This document shows positions 18,080 through 27,014 of a stretch of 64,000 bases of DNA, piece by piece (within the stretch, counting starts at the first letter, position 1; every line of letters starts with the position of its first letter). The stretch is from Lachnospiraceae bacterium. Its GTDB lineage: Bacteria > Bacillota > Clostridia > Lachnospirales > Lachnospiraceae. The DNA lies in NCBI GenBank assembly GCA_030526195.1, contig JAUNDG010000003.1, positions 62,001 through 126,000 of the forward strand. Reading direction: 5' to 3'. Both the position numbers and the translations under genes were made by a program. Below the pieces are notes generated by a model that saw only the letters and a program-made list of their open reading frames with translations, made no database searches and was not told where the DNA came from.

Positions 18080-19858
18080 TCACCCGGCATACATCACGCC
18101 GTCAAAGAGTTCCTCTTCGGCCACGCCGTTCACCTGATACGGGTAGTCGCTGTGGTCCGGATAGAAACGGTAGGTGGTCTTGTTCGGATCCATCATCTGC
18201 GGATCGAGCACCTGATAATAGTGGTAATCTTCATTGCCCACATCTTTCACTTCGTCCGCCCCGATGATCTGAAGATCCACCCAGGTACTGCCGTCTGTTC
18301 TGGCAAAAGCCATAACGGTCCCGGCCGGAATGGTGTCCGTTCCGATCACATCACCGTTGCTGTCCACCACATCACAGGTCACATCCGTCTTGGCCTTCAG
18401 CGCATTGCCGGCTCTGAGCAGATAGTAATCGGCGACAGCCTTCGGTTTGCCATTTTCATGATCATAGATCATATAGGTGGACTGGGTGCTCAGCATATCG
18501 CAGCGCCCGGACAGCCACATGTAGGAAGGATCTGTCAGCGCGTAGATCCCGGCTACGCCTTCACTGATGTCATCTGTATTGTCGCCACCCTTCCACCAGC
18601 TGGCCATACCGGCACGAGTCACATCATCCGGGTCATAAATCAACGTAGCCAGGTCAATGGACCGCATGAAACGGTAATCATCCTCACCGCTTTCAAACAA
18701 ATACATGAAATAGTGCCCGTCAGCCCGCACCACATAGGCATCTGCGTTGTAGGTGTCGTCATCGATGATCAGTGTCTCATCGTCGACATTGATGTGCCAC
18801 CGCATATAATAGCCGCCATCCGCCATGGTCATACCAAGGCTCACCGCCTCCTTTGTGCCGTCATTGTCCACATCCACCTTAATCTTCTGATAAGGCAAAA
18901 GCGGCATCACATATTCATCGGCTTTAGTCCGACAGTAAGCCGGTGCAAAACCATCAAATTCATCAAAGCCGATCCGAACAAGCTGTTCACCGGCGGCATA
19001 AGAGGCAATTTCTCCGGCGGCGATATACACCGTCATACCCTCGCTGTCCAAAGTGAAGGGATAGCCATCCGGTGAAGACAGGTCATACTGATTAAAATAG
19101 GCCACCGGATCACTCATCTGTGCATAGGCATCCGGGAAATCTTCCTGAAGCTTCTGATCCAGAATGTCCAGGAATCCGTCCACATCCGTCACCACATCCT
19201 CGATAGCCAGTGCACTACCGGTCTGCGCATCAAGAGTGACCGTCACGTATGACGTGTTGGGATGCGGGCCGCCCAGATAGAAATACTCCTCGTAAACCAT
19301 GCTGAAGACCTCTTCATCAGCCCGCATGACATAAACGGTGTCCTCATTGGTGAGATAGGCCTCGCCTTCCGGCGCCGTCCCTTCTGCGGCCATACTTTCG
19401 TATTCCGCCAGCAATTCGTCAAAATAAGACTCCGATGAGCTGGTCATCATCTCATTGACATCCGCCAGACTTTCCACAAACCGGGGCATAGTTTTCTCTG
19501 TCCCGCTCTCGGCCTTCACAGCATAATAGGAAATCCGGGCTTTTGTGTTGTAATTAACCGGATCCCAGGATGTTTTATAATGGTTTTCCAGAATGATCTG
19601 GGGATGCTCCGAAGAGGCCTCTTCCGTCATCATCGGTTCCTCCGCCACATCAACCGGATCCTCCTCCGGCACCTCGGCCTTTTCTGCCTCATCAACCTTC
19701 TTGCCGGCCGCCTCCTTGACGGCCTCCGCCAGCTCCTTCGAGCCCGACTGCACCATTTCCTTTGCTTCTTTGATCTTGTCGATGTAGCCGCAGCCACCCA
19801 TCATGGGCACCACCATGGCGGCGATCAGTGTGGCCGCCAGCAACCCTCTTATCTTCAT
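18080..19858 (-). CDS. Secreted lipoprotein with a DUF3298 (RsiV-like) region
   Basis: A 592-residue lipoprotein: hydrophobic signal then MMGGCGYID, with Cys about residue 23 as the lipidated residue. A charged linker follows (about 25-80, rich in Glu/Ala/Val). Residues about 90-300 look like DUF3298/DUF4163, with the hallmark YLGGPHPNTSYVTVTLD near 190, a domain found in RsiV and other extracytoplasmic proteins. The remaining 290 residues are acidic and of unknown type, and may include an SH3-like stretch near the C-terminus (VDLQIIGADE). It ends at the P1 element. The substrate or ligand is unknown. Confidence 0.75.
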   Translation of the reverse strand: MKIRGLLAATLIAAMVVPMMGGCGYIDKIKEAKEMVQSGSKELAEAVKEAAGKKVDEAEKAEVPEEDPVDVAEEPMMTEEASSEHPQIILENHYKTSWDPVNYNTKARISYYAVKAESGTEKTMPRFVESLADVNEMMTSSSESYFDELLAEYESMAAEGTAPEGEAYLTNEDTVYVMRADEEVFSMVYEEYFYLGGPHPNTSYVTVTLDAQTGSALAIEDVVTDVDGFLDILDQKLQEDFPDAYAQMSDPVAYFNQYDLSSPDGYPFTLDSEGMTVYIAAGEIASYAAGEQLVRIGFDEFDGFAPAYCRTKADEYVMPLLPYQKIKVDVDNDGTKEAVSLGMTMADGGYYMRWHINVDDETLIIDDDTYNADAYVVRADGHYFMYLFESGEDDYRFMRSIDLATLIYDPDDVTRAGMASWWKGGDNTDDISEGVAGIYALTDPSYMWLSGRCDMLSTQSTYMIYDHENGKPKAVADYYLLRAGNALKAKTDVTCDVVDSNGDVIGTDTIPAGTVMAFARTDGSTWVDLQIIGADEVKDVGNEDYHYYQVLDPQMMDPNKTTYRFYPDHSDYPYQVNGVAEEELFDGVMYAG

Positions 19859-20013
19859 AGACTCCCTCCGTTCTTTGTCGAGTTCTTCCGCCCGACCTGT
19901 TAGATTGGCTTCCTTGTGTTATGAAACGGCTATCCTCCGCCGGAATCAGCCGCCTCAAGAATTCAGTCATTCGTTATGTCCTCATCGTACAATCTGAAAT
20001 CATTTCTGTAAAG

Positions 20014-22563
20014 TCAGTATTGTTTGCAAAACTCACTTATTTGCACTCGCCGGCCATCCGTCAGAATCGTCAAAGCTCCGCTGTCCTTTGTCAGAAAAAG
20101 TGTCGTCCTCACCGCCGTCAGCCTGTCCAGCACCTCCTGATGGGGATGGCGGTAGCGATTGCGCTCTCCTGCGGAAATGAGGGCGACGGCGGGCATCACA
20201 TTTTCTAAAAAATGCGCCGTGGTGGCGTATTTGGAGCCATGGTGAGCGACTTTGAGCACCTCTATGGTCCTTTTCGAAAATGGGGCTGCTGACAAGCCTT
20301 TCAGCAGATCTGACTCCCCTTCGCCCTCGCAGTCCCCGGTGAGCAGGCAGTCGAAATCCTCGTAGGTAAGAAGCGCCGTCAGGCATCCCTCATTATCGGA
20401 GGTGTATATCTTGTGCGGCACCGGTGTGAGGAAAGACAAAGTCCCGCCGCCTGAAAATGACAGAGCATCGCCCTGCCCCGCGACAAGAATGGGGATGTCC
20501 AAAGCGCGCGCCGTTTGGATCAGGGCGGGCAGGTCGGAAAGCGTGGCACTTTGTGGCTGGATTTGAGCAACTGCGTTCGCGGTAGTTTGTGTCATGAGCT
20601 GTGAATTGGCAGGCTCAGCAGCACGGGATAGGGATTGCAACGCAGACGTTTCCGCCGACCGGGGTACGATCAAAGCCCCGATGGTCATGCCTAGATCCCC
20701 GTCTTCCATCGCCGCCAACAGTTCTTCAATGCCGTTCACATGGTCCTCATCAAAATGGCTCACGATAAGATAATCGAGATGCCGAACACCCCGAGATTTC
20801 AAAAATGGCACAAGGCGCTTTTCACCCACTTTTTTGACAGAGGAGGACCCGCCATCCATAAGAATGGTCTCCCCCGCCGGCATGGTGATGAAAAGGCCAT
20901 CCCCCTGTCCCACATCGAGGCAGGTAACGGACAGGGTTTTGCCGATGCCCAAAGTCGACACCCGGGTGGGCACCGCCAGAATCGCCACGAGACAGGGCAC
21001 CGCCAGAAGGTACAGAAACCGTTTGGGGCTGTTGCCTTTTCGGATGTAGAGACAGGTGCCGACCAAAAACACCCCTGTGAAAATGAGACATTGCCAGACA
21101 GCAGGGCGGCCCAGTGTCAGTGTCATGGGGAAAAGACGGCCCATTTTCTCAGGGAAAAAGCGGTAGAGACCGGCAAGCCCCTCCGCCGGGAAACGCCACC
21201 AGGGAGCAGATACCTCGGTTGTGCCATAAGGAATGTTGCCGGACACCGATGCCATTGCCCCATACAGGGTGCTGCCGGACATCGATGCCATCGCCCCATA
21301 CAGGGTGCTGCCGGATACGGGTGCGGTTGTGCCATAGAACAGGCCGCTGACAACCGATAGAATCCCCATCAGCAAATCTCGCAGTCCCCGGGCCAGCAGG
21401 GCAAAAAGACCGCTGCCAAGGAGAAGCGGCAAAAGCGGCACCAGCACCAGGTTGAACACCAACCCCCAGAGAGGCATTTCGTAGTAATTGCGCAGTATAA
21501 ACGGCAGCATCCCCAGCTGCAAAATGAGAGCCAGCCCTACCTTGCCGGTTCGGGAGCCGAAGGCGATGCACAGGATGGAAGCTGCAAAGGACAGCTGAAA
21601 GCCGGTGTCTGCGATATACGCCGGGCGACCGGTTAATATAAGAAGAGCTGCCAGCGCCGCACCGGTGGGGGCATCCGCCGGACGGCCCGTGATGCGAGCC
21701 CCCATGCCGTAAGCAAACATGATGAAGGCCCGGACAGTGGACACCCCGCAGCCGCAAAGAAGGGTGAGAAGTCCCAGAGCCAGGGTGCTCACAACAGCTG
21801 CCGGGCGGATGCGGAAACCCATTTTCCGGAGCAGGCTGTAAAGGCCCATGCCGGCCAGGGATAAATGGAGGCCGGACACCACCAGAATGTGGGACAGCCC
21901 CGCGGCGCGAAACAGAGTGCGGTCCTCTTCGGAAAGTTCAGTTTTATCGCCCATGAGGATGGCCTTGAAAAGCCCTGCATTTTCTGCAGAAAATGTCCGA
22001 TCCGCCAGGCCTGACAGGTACTGCTTCAGACGACGAAAGACGGTGGTGATCCGGGCCTTGAGGGAGGGCGCATCCTCTGTCAGTCGGGTGATGGCCGGGT
22101 GATACATGGTGTAGCGAATGCCCCGGATCCGCTGATAAAGGTTGTTGTCGAATTCGCCGGGATTGCGAGGGCCCGCAATCTCGGTGAGGGTGCCTTCCAG
22201 GCGCAGATACTGCCCGATTTCGAAAGCACTATTTCCTACTGCCACCCGTTTTGCTGCAGCTGTGGCCGGATAGCACAGAATGCCACTGCCCAACGGTTCT
22301 GCCTGTCCGTCGGCGAGCCGCACATAGCAGTCCTTCACCGTGAGGCGCAGGGTCTCTTTGCTGTCATCAATGGCCGCAATGCAGCCGGCGACCGTCACTA
22401 AGCCCGATGTCATTTCCCGCTCCACCGCTGCCGGACAGCGATCACGGAGCACCAGGGTCGGGTCACAGATAAAGAACAGCATCAAAACGGCCGCCAACAA
22501 CAAGGCGGCCGCCGGAAGGGGCGCACAATACCTTATGAGATTTGAAGGCCGTTTTATCTTCAT
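20014..22563 (-). CDS. comEC: ComEC/Rec2 DNA uptake channel
   Basis: An 849-residue competence membrane protein. An N-terminal helix pair flanks an OB-like region. The Competence domain follows with many helices (about residues 220-500, including LSHILVVSGLHLSLAG). The C-terminal metallo-beta-lactamase-like domain contains VTCLDVGQGDG, SHFDEDH and LLTGDCEGEGE, matching the nuclease-type variant of ComEC. I place the start at 22563 with GGGAGA upstream. The longer frame adds 22 atypical residues. Between the last helices and the hydrolase domain lies a tandem 12-residue repeat (DNA 21221-21358). A hairpin terminator separates it from the gene upstream. Confidence 0.95.
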   Translation of the reverse strand: MKIKRPSNLIRYCAPLPAAALLLAAVLMLFFICDPTLVLRDRCPAAVEREMTSGLVTVAGCIAAIDDSKETLRLTVKDCYVRLADGQAEPLGSGILCYPATAAAKRVAVGNSAFEIGQYLRLEGTLTEIAGPRNPGEFDNNLYQRIRGIRYTMYHPAITRLTEDAPSLKARITTVFRRLKQYLSGLADRTFSAENAGLFKAILMGDKTELSEEDRTLFRAAGLSHILVVSGLHLSLAGMGLYSLLRKMGFRIRPAAVVSTLALGLLTLLCGCGVSTVRAFIMFAYGMGARITGRPADAPTGAALAALLILTGRPAYIADTGFQLSFAASILCIAFGSRTGKVGLALILQLGMLPFILRNYYEMPLWGLVFNLVLVPLLPLLLGSGLFALLARGLRDLLMGILSVVSGLFYGTTAPVSGSTLYGAMASMSGSTLYGAMASVSGNIPYGTTEVSAPWWRFPAEGLAGLYRFFPEKMGRLFPMTLTLGRPAVWQCLIFTGVFLVGTCLYIRKGNSPKRFLYLLAVPCLVAILAVPTRVSTLGIGKTLSVTCLDVGQGDGLFITMPAGETILMDGGSSSVKKVGEKRLVPFLKSRGVRHLDYLIVSHFDEDHVNGIEELLAAMEDGDLGMTIGALIVPRSAETSALQSLSRAAEPANSQLMTQTTANAVAQIQPQSATLSDLPALIQTARALDIPILVAGQGDALSFSGGGTLSFLTPVPHKIYTSDNEGCLTALLTYEDFDCLLTGDCEGEGESDLLKGLSAAPFSKRTIEVLKVAHHGSKYATTAHFLENVMPAVALISAGERNRYRHPHQEVLDRLTAVRTTLFLTKDSGALTILTDGRRVQISEFCKQY
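21221..21358. repeat. In-frame 36-bp tandem repeat inside comEC
   Basis: Three full units at 21221-21256, 21257-21292 and 21293-21328, plus 30 bases of a fourth. They encode 12-residue units such as GAMASMSGSTLY. The two central units are nearly identical, a sign of recent duplication. Unit number could vary between strains without breaking the frame. Confidence 0.88.
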
Positions 22564-22615
22564 ATCGCTCTCCCAGGAAACAGGATAAAATCGTGATATT
22601 TCCCGTAAAATAGTG

Positions 22616-22639
22616 AAAACCTGCCACAAGGCAGGTTTT
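22616..22639 (-). terminator. Hairpin terminator between the GerMN gene and comEC
   Basis: AAAACCTGCC (22616-22625), 4-base loop, GGCAGGTTTT (22630-22639). It is symmetric, with a short T run within the stem and CACTATTTT after it on the minus strand. It should end the comEA-kinase-GerMN transcript at least partly. Confidence 0.7.
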
Positions 22640-22763
22640 CAAAACACTCATGATCATCATGAGATTCTATGTAGTTTTTTGGAAAGACGGCACGCCGAAT
22701 CTCTTTGTAGCCCGTCCTTCATGCCGATAGCTGATGCTCATTTTTATCTTCGGCATCATATGA

Positions 22764-23975
22764 TCACTCCGGTATATCCTCGGATACGGGTTCAGGCTCC
22801 GCACCCTGTTCGACTCCCGGCTCTTCTTCCGCCAACGGCTCATTTGCCTGATCCGGTGTGGATTCCGGCACCGACTCAATCGCCTGATCCGGTGCATCTT
22901 CCGGCAGTGGCTCGAGTGTGGGTTCCGGCGTCGGTTCTTTTGTGGGCTCCGGGGTCGGTGTTGCTTCCGGTTCCGTCGCCTCGTCATCCTCCGTTTCCGC
23001 CGGTTCCTCAGGCTTGTGGTGATCGGTCATCACCAGTTCCTGATTCATCTCAAAGTTCTGGGCCAGGTCGATCTGTTCCTTAAAGACCAGACTGTTGACA
23101 CCGTTGATGGAGATCTGAACCTTGTCCACTTCGCAGTTCCGGATAATGGAATTGACAATGGAATAAATGATCACCACCGGATCGATCTGGGACTGCGCCA
23201 ACCCCAGGCTGTCGCCAAGGTTGACATAACAAACTCGATCCTGTGAGGTTACCGACAGGATCTGGGTATCCGCCGGCAGTGTGGCGTAATGCCCTTCCGT
23301 CTTCGGGCCCCGCACCAGACGTTCCACGATGGCCCATTCCAGTGACTGATTGCTGCTATAGTAAATGGAGCGTCCCTCCGGCAGCAGCATGTGGCCGTTC
23401 ACATCGGTAAAGTAAAGGGTCACATCCTTATTGATGTAGTTGTTGACCTGCTTCGCCGCATTTTCGACGAAGGTGTTGGCGCTCATACGCCCCACCAGCT
23501 GTCCGTTGGCATCCACCAGCGGTTCGCCCTCCACGTCGAAGAAGACATAACTCACATCCGGCAGCTGGGTCAATGTCCGCACATAACCGGAGTGAATCAG
23601 GATCTCGGCAAACTTCTCCAGCTGATAGTAACCGGCGGAGAAATTGAGGATCACCATGTTGTTGGCAAAGCTATAGTCGAGCAATGTGACATATTCCGGC
23701 AGAAGGGAGACCAGATCCTTCTGACCGGGATTCTGACTCAGTTTGTCCAGGCAGAAGGCCACCGCTTCGTCAGTGCTCATGCCCTCCAGTGACACCTCCA
23801 CCCGCTGCAGACGCAGGCTGTCGGCAGACCGATAGTAGAGATAACAGCCGTCCGCCGGCTTGACATCGGTGTTAAGACCGCAGCCGTCCAAGGTCAGAAG
23901 ACCTATGAGAAGACTCATTGTCAGCAGAAGACTTAAGATGCGCCAAGTGGCTGACCTTTTCCGTTCGTTACGCAT
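22764..23975 (-). CDS. GerMN-domain lipoprotein with a long Pro/Glu tail
   Basis: A 403-residue lipoprotein: signal segment with LLTLDGCG, Cys near residue 32. Two GerMN-type modules follow (about 45-170 and 185-310), as in the spore-germination/sporulation protein GerM. The second contains RLVRGPKTEGHYATLP, typical of the domain. The last 85 residues are a low-complexity Pro/Glu/Thr tail with repeated TPEPT and ESxPE units, probably an extended wall-spanning stretch. Its start overlaps the end of the kinase gene by eight bases, so it belongs to that operon. A role in envelope sensing or sporulation is inferred. Confidence 0.85.
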   Translation of the reverse strand: MRNERKRSATWRILSLLLTMSLLIGLLTLDGCGLNTDVKPADGCYLYYRSADSLRLQRVEVSLEGMSTDEAVAFCLDKLSQNPGQKDLVSLLPEYVTLLDYSFANNMVILNFSAGYYQLEKFAEILIHSGYVRTLTQLPDVSYVFFDVEGEPLVDANGQLVGRMSANTFVENAAKQVNNYINKDVTLYFTDVNGHMLLPEGRSIYYSSNQSLEWAIVERLVRGPKTEGHYATLPADTQILSVTSQDRVCYVNLGDSLGLAQSQIDPVVIIYSIVNSIIRNCEVDKVQISINGVNSLVFKEQIDLAQNFEMNQELVMTDHHKPEEPAETEDDEATEPEATPTPEPTKEPTPEPTLEPLPEDAPDQAIESVPESTPDQANEPLAEEEPGVEQGAEPEPVSEDIPE

Positions 23976-25467
23976 TTTCAGTCACCTTTTTATCCTTTCC
24001 GCCATCAAAGGCCAGCGGGATCCGGACTGAGAAGGTGGTGCCTTCGCCCGGTGTGCTGTAAATGCTGATGTTGCCTCTGTGAAGCAGGACCGCCTGACGG
24101 CTGATCCAAAGGCCCAGACCCGTACCTTCGATCTCACGGGAATGGGACACATCGCCCCGGTAGAAACGTTCAAAGATCTGTTCCTGCTGCTCCTCGGGGA
24201 TACCGATACCGCAGTCGGAAATGTTGACCACGAAGGTCTTCTTGTCATTTTTGAGTTCAATGCGGACCCAACCACCTTCCAGGTTGTATTTCACCGCATT
24301 TTCGATAATGTTCTGAAGGGCTGTGGAAATCTTCAGTTCGTCCACCTCAGCCTCCGTCTTCGCATCGGCCTCCAGGATGAGGCTCACATGCTTAAGATCC
24401 GCGATGGGAATAAGGCGATGCACGATCTGCTCCAGAAGGCCACCAATATCCACCTTGGTGATATCAAGCTGGCCGGCCTTCCGGTCCATACGCACCATAT
24501 CGAGAAGATCGGTGATGATCCGGTTTTCCCGGTCGATCTCCTGAACGATGTCCTCCATGAATTCCCGGTACATTTCCACCGGCACATTGTCCTGAGCCAC
24601 CAGAGATTCCGCCAGAACCTTCATGGAGGTCATGGGGGTCTTCAGCTCATGAGACACATTGGACACAAAGCTGTTGCGGGAATTGTCCACATTTTTGACA
24701 CGGGACAGCATGGTGTTGAACGCATCGGTGATCTGCTGCGTCTCCGTGTAATCCGGCACGGAAATGCTGTCCTCCGCGTAGCCGTCCGTCATGTCTTCAA
24801 TGGCTTTGGTGACACGATGGAAGGGCTTCACCAGAACGGCGGACAGGAAATAGCCGCCAAACAGCACCAGCAAACACACCAGCAGAATAGCCGCGGTGCC
24901 CACCCACTCCATACGTTTGGCCGTCTGAAGGATTTCATTGGTGGAAATGGCGGCGACGAGAACGCCTTCGATGCACTGTCGATCCTTATCATAAATTGGC
25001 TGAAGGATCTCAATGAAATGGTTATCGCTGTCATAGATCGAGGTGGTGCTGCCCTCCAGCAGGCAGTCGATAACCTCTGTAGACACCGATATCCTGCCCG
25101 TGTCAAGATCATAGGTATCCTTGACAACGCGCAGGTCGTTGTTGACCACGATGAGGCGGCCGCTGTATACGCTGGACAGAAGTGCCAGCTCACTGTCAAC
25201 ATTGGGATTGTTTGTATCGGCAAGATAGCCCTCGGAAACCAGTGTATCGGCAATGATCTCGCACTGGTTCTGCACATTCACGATACGCAGACTGACAGCA
25301 CGGTTGACATATCCTCTGATCACGATAAAGGACACGATCAGGGCCGGGATAATGCCGATCAGGATCAGAATGATCATGATCCGGAACCGAAGGCTCTTGA
25401 AGAATCTGGAACCTGTTTTGAATTTAACCCTGGAAATAATAACCAACACCCCACTTCGTATGGACAT
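23968..25467 (-). CDS. Membrane sensor histidine kinase (WalK/PhoR-like)
   Basis: About 500 residues: a first helix (IMIILILIGIIPALIV), an extracytoplasmic sensor of about 140 residues resembling a Cache/PAS-like fold, a second helix, a HAMP region (VKPFHRVTKAIEDM), the phospho-acceptor SHELKTPMTS, N-box NIIENAVKYN and G-boxes DCGIGIPEE and EGTGLGLWIS. No cytoplasmic PAS domain is obvious, unlike classical WalK. The true start is uncertain: the longest frame begins at 25554 but overlaps the regulator gene by 131 bp. ATG 25467, GTG 25449 and TTG 25446 are better candidates and I list the ATG. It pairs with the adjacent response regulator. Confidence 0.9.
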   Translation of the reverse strand: MSIRSGVLVIISRVKFKTGSRFFKSLRFRIMIILILIGIIPALIVSFIVIRGYVNRAVSLRIVNVQNQCEIIADTLVSEGYLADTNNPNVDSELALLSSVYSGRLIVVNNDLRVVKDTYDLDTGRISVSTEVIDCLLEGSTTSIYDSDNHFIEILQPIYDKDRQCIEGVLVAAISTNEILQTAKRMEWVGTAAILLVCLLVLFGGYFLSAVLVKPFHRVTKAIEDMTDGYAEDSISVPDYTETQQITDAFNTMLSRVKNVDNSRNSFVSNVSHELKTPMTSMKVLAESLVAQDNVPVEMYREFMEDIVQEIDRENRIITDLLDMVRMDRKAGQLDITKVDIGGLLEQIVHRLIPIADLKHVSLILEADAKTEAEVDELKISTALQNIIENAVKYNLEGGWVRIELKNDKKTFVVNISDCGIGIPEEQQEQIFERFYRGDVSHSREIEGTGLGLWISRQAVLLHRGNISIYSTPGEGTTFSVRIPLAFDGGKDKKVTENA

Positions 25468-26113
25468 AGCGCGGTTCGCTGGGATTTTCCTCGATCTTCT
25501 CGCGCAGACGGCGGATGTGGACATCGACGGTCCGGACATCGCCGGGATATTCATAGCCCCAGATGAGATTCAGAAGGTTCTCACGGCTGTAGACTTTGTT
25601 GGGATTGAAGGCCAGAAGCTCCAGCACATCGAATTCCTTGGCGGTCAGATTGACCTCTGTGCCGTTAACAAAGACACGGCGGCCTTCGCAGTCCAGCATA
25701 AGACCATCGATTTCCAGGGTCTTCGGGGCTGCCTTTTCGGCCTCGGCCTTTTTGGTCCGACGCAGGATGGCCTTGATGCGGGCCTTAACCTCAAGGATGT
25801 TAAAGGGCTTTGTGATATAGTCATCGGCGCCGTATTCCAGGCCCATGATCTTATCCATATCCTCACCCTTGGCGGTCAGCATGATGATGGGCACATTGGA
25901 AAACTCACGGATCTGCTGGCAGACCTCAAGACCTGACAGCTTCGGCAGCATCAGATCCAAAAGGATCATGTCATATTCCGTTTCTTTTGCATACTGAACA
26001 GCCTCCTCGCCGTCATAAGCGCAGGTGACTTCCATACCTTCCTGTTCCAGTGAAAAGCGGATGCCCTTCACGATCAGTTTTTCATCATCTACCACAAGTA
26101 CTTTTCTTGCCAT
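25424..26113 (-). CDS. OmpR/PhoB-family response regulator
   Basis: A 229-residue two-domain regulator. The receiver has acidic residues DDEK near the N-terminus, phospho-acceptor Asp in MILLDLMLPKLSG near residue 53 and the conserved Lys in TKPF near 102. The C-terminal winged helix contains VDVHIRRLREKIE and GVGYYF. It resembles WalR/VicR and PhoP. The gene starts 19 bp after the comEA stop, and its end overlaps the kinase gene. Control of envelope or competence genes is suggested by position only. Confidence 0.94.
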   Translation of the reverse strand: MARKVLVVDDEKLIVKGIRFSLEQEGMEVTCAYDGEEAVQYAKETEYDMILLDLMLPKLSGLEVCQQIREFSNVPIIMLTAKGEDMDKIMGLEYGADDYITKPFNILEVKARIKAILRRTKKAEAEKAAPKTLEIDGLMLDCEGRRVFVNGTEVNLTAKEFDVLELLAFNPNKVYSRENLLNLIWGYEYPGDVRTVDVHIRRLREKIEENPSEPRYVHTKWGVGYYFQG

Positions 26114-26132
26114 CGTCTACTCCGTTCTGAGA

Positions 26133-26921
26133 TCACACGGTGATCCTGTCCTTCAATCTGTTGAAAATGCTCTCTCCGATGCCGGGAACGGCTGTGATCG
26201 CCTCCGTTGTGGAAAAGGCGCCGTTCGCCTCTCGATAGGCGATGATCGCTTCGGCCTTGGCCTCGCCGATCCCGCTTAAAGTCATCAATTCATCCCGGCC
26301 GGCGGTGTTAATGTTAACTGTCCCGCTGCCGGTGGGCATGCCGGCCGCACTTAGCTGGCCTGATGCCGGTTTTTCTTCATATACCAGTGTTTCGCCGATT
26401 TCCGGCACAATGATGGTCTCGCCGTCCGTCAGATACCGGGCACCGTTGATGCGCTTCTCATCCGCCTGCTCTGTAAGCCCGCCGGCATAACGCACCGCAT
26501 CGCACACCCGCTCGCCTTCCGAAAAGGCATAAACACCGGGCTTTGCCACGGCACCGCAGATGTAGATCATGCCGGCCGCACCGGACACATGGACGGTACC
26601 GACATTGGTCTTACCGGACACCTCGTCCGCCCGTTGCAGACTGCCGGTCTCCATCAGATTCTCTTCGGACGCCTCCTGTTCGGCCACCATCGGCGTGCCG
26701 TCCGCTGATAAAATGGGGCCGTCTTCAGAACCCGGCGCTTCTTGCCGGGTTGAATCCCCCTCGGATGCTTTCTCCGATCCATCCGCTGACACAGCCTCAT
26801 TTTCTTCTGAAAAATCCGCGGCCAGAAATGATTGTGCCGGTTGGCTGCAACCTGTGAACAACAGGCTCATCATGAGGCCGATCAGGGCCAAAACCATCTG
26901 TTTTTTATATAAAATCAACAA
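26133..26921 (-). CDS. comEA: ComEA-type DNA-binding lipoprotein (TTG start)
   Basis: A 262-residue protein that should bind incoming DNA at the cell surface. The start is TTG at 26921 with GGAGGT at 26929-26934, seven bases away. An in-frame ATG upstream has no such site. The N-terminus LILYKKQMVLALIG...LLFTGCSQ looks like a lipoprotein signal, with Cys about residue 26. A Glu/Ser-rich linker follows, then an SLBB domain (YICGAVAKPGVYAF) and the double helix-hairpin-helix (VNINTAGRDELMTLSGIGEA). Many Gram-positive ComEA proteins have a plain membrane anchor, so a lipid anchor would be a variant. Its own promoter lies at 26981-27009. Confidence 0.9.
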   Translation of the reverse strand: MLILYKKQMVLALIGLMMSLLFTGCSQPAQSFLAADFSEENEAVSADGSEKASEGDSTRQEAPGSEDGPILSADGTPMVAEQEASEENLMETGSLQRADEVSGKTNVGTVHVSGAAGMIYICGAVAKPGVYAFSEGERVCDAVRYAGGLTEQADEKRINGARYLTDGETIIVPEIGETLVYEEKPASGQLSAAGMPTGSGTVNINTAGRDELMTLSGIGEAKAEAIIAYREANGAFSTTEAITAVPGIGESIFNRLKDRITV

Positions 26922-26980
26922 TCTGTGTACCTCCGTTTCGGGCAAAAAGACACCCAGGTCCACGTCAGTACACAGATTCC

Positions 26981-27009
26981 ATTTTATCGGAAGGCTATGG
27001 GATTGACAA
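26981..27009 (-). promoter_or_regulatory. Promoter of the comEA-regulator-kinase-GerMN operon
   Basis: Minus strand TTGTCA (27004-27009), 17-base spacer, TAAAAT (26981-26986). The predicted leader is about 53 bases. No terminator is visible between argD and this promoter, so read-through from the arg operon is possible. Confidence 0.65.
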
Positions 27010-27014
27010 GCCCC

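Noticed and set aside
25424..25554. A frameshift or gene fusion between the response regulator and kinase
   Set aside because: Both proteins are complete. The overlap comes only from choosing the longest kinase frame; closer starts remove most of it.
24079..25566. A 495-codon open frame on the plus strand opposite the histidine kinase
   Set aside because: It is antisense to a well-supported kinase, has no ribosome-binding site and its product is His/Asp-rich without domain features. It is a by-product of codon bias in GC-rich DNA.
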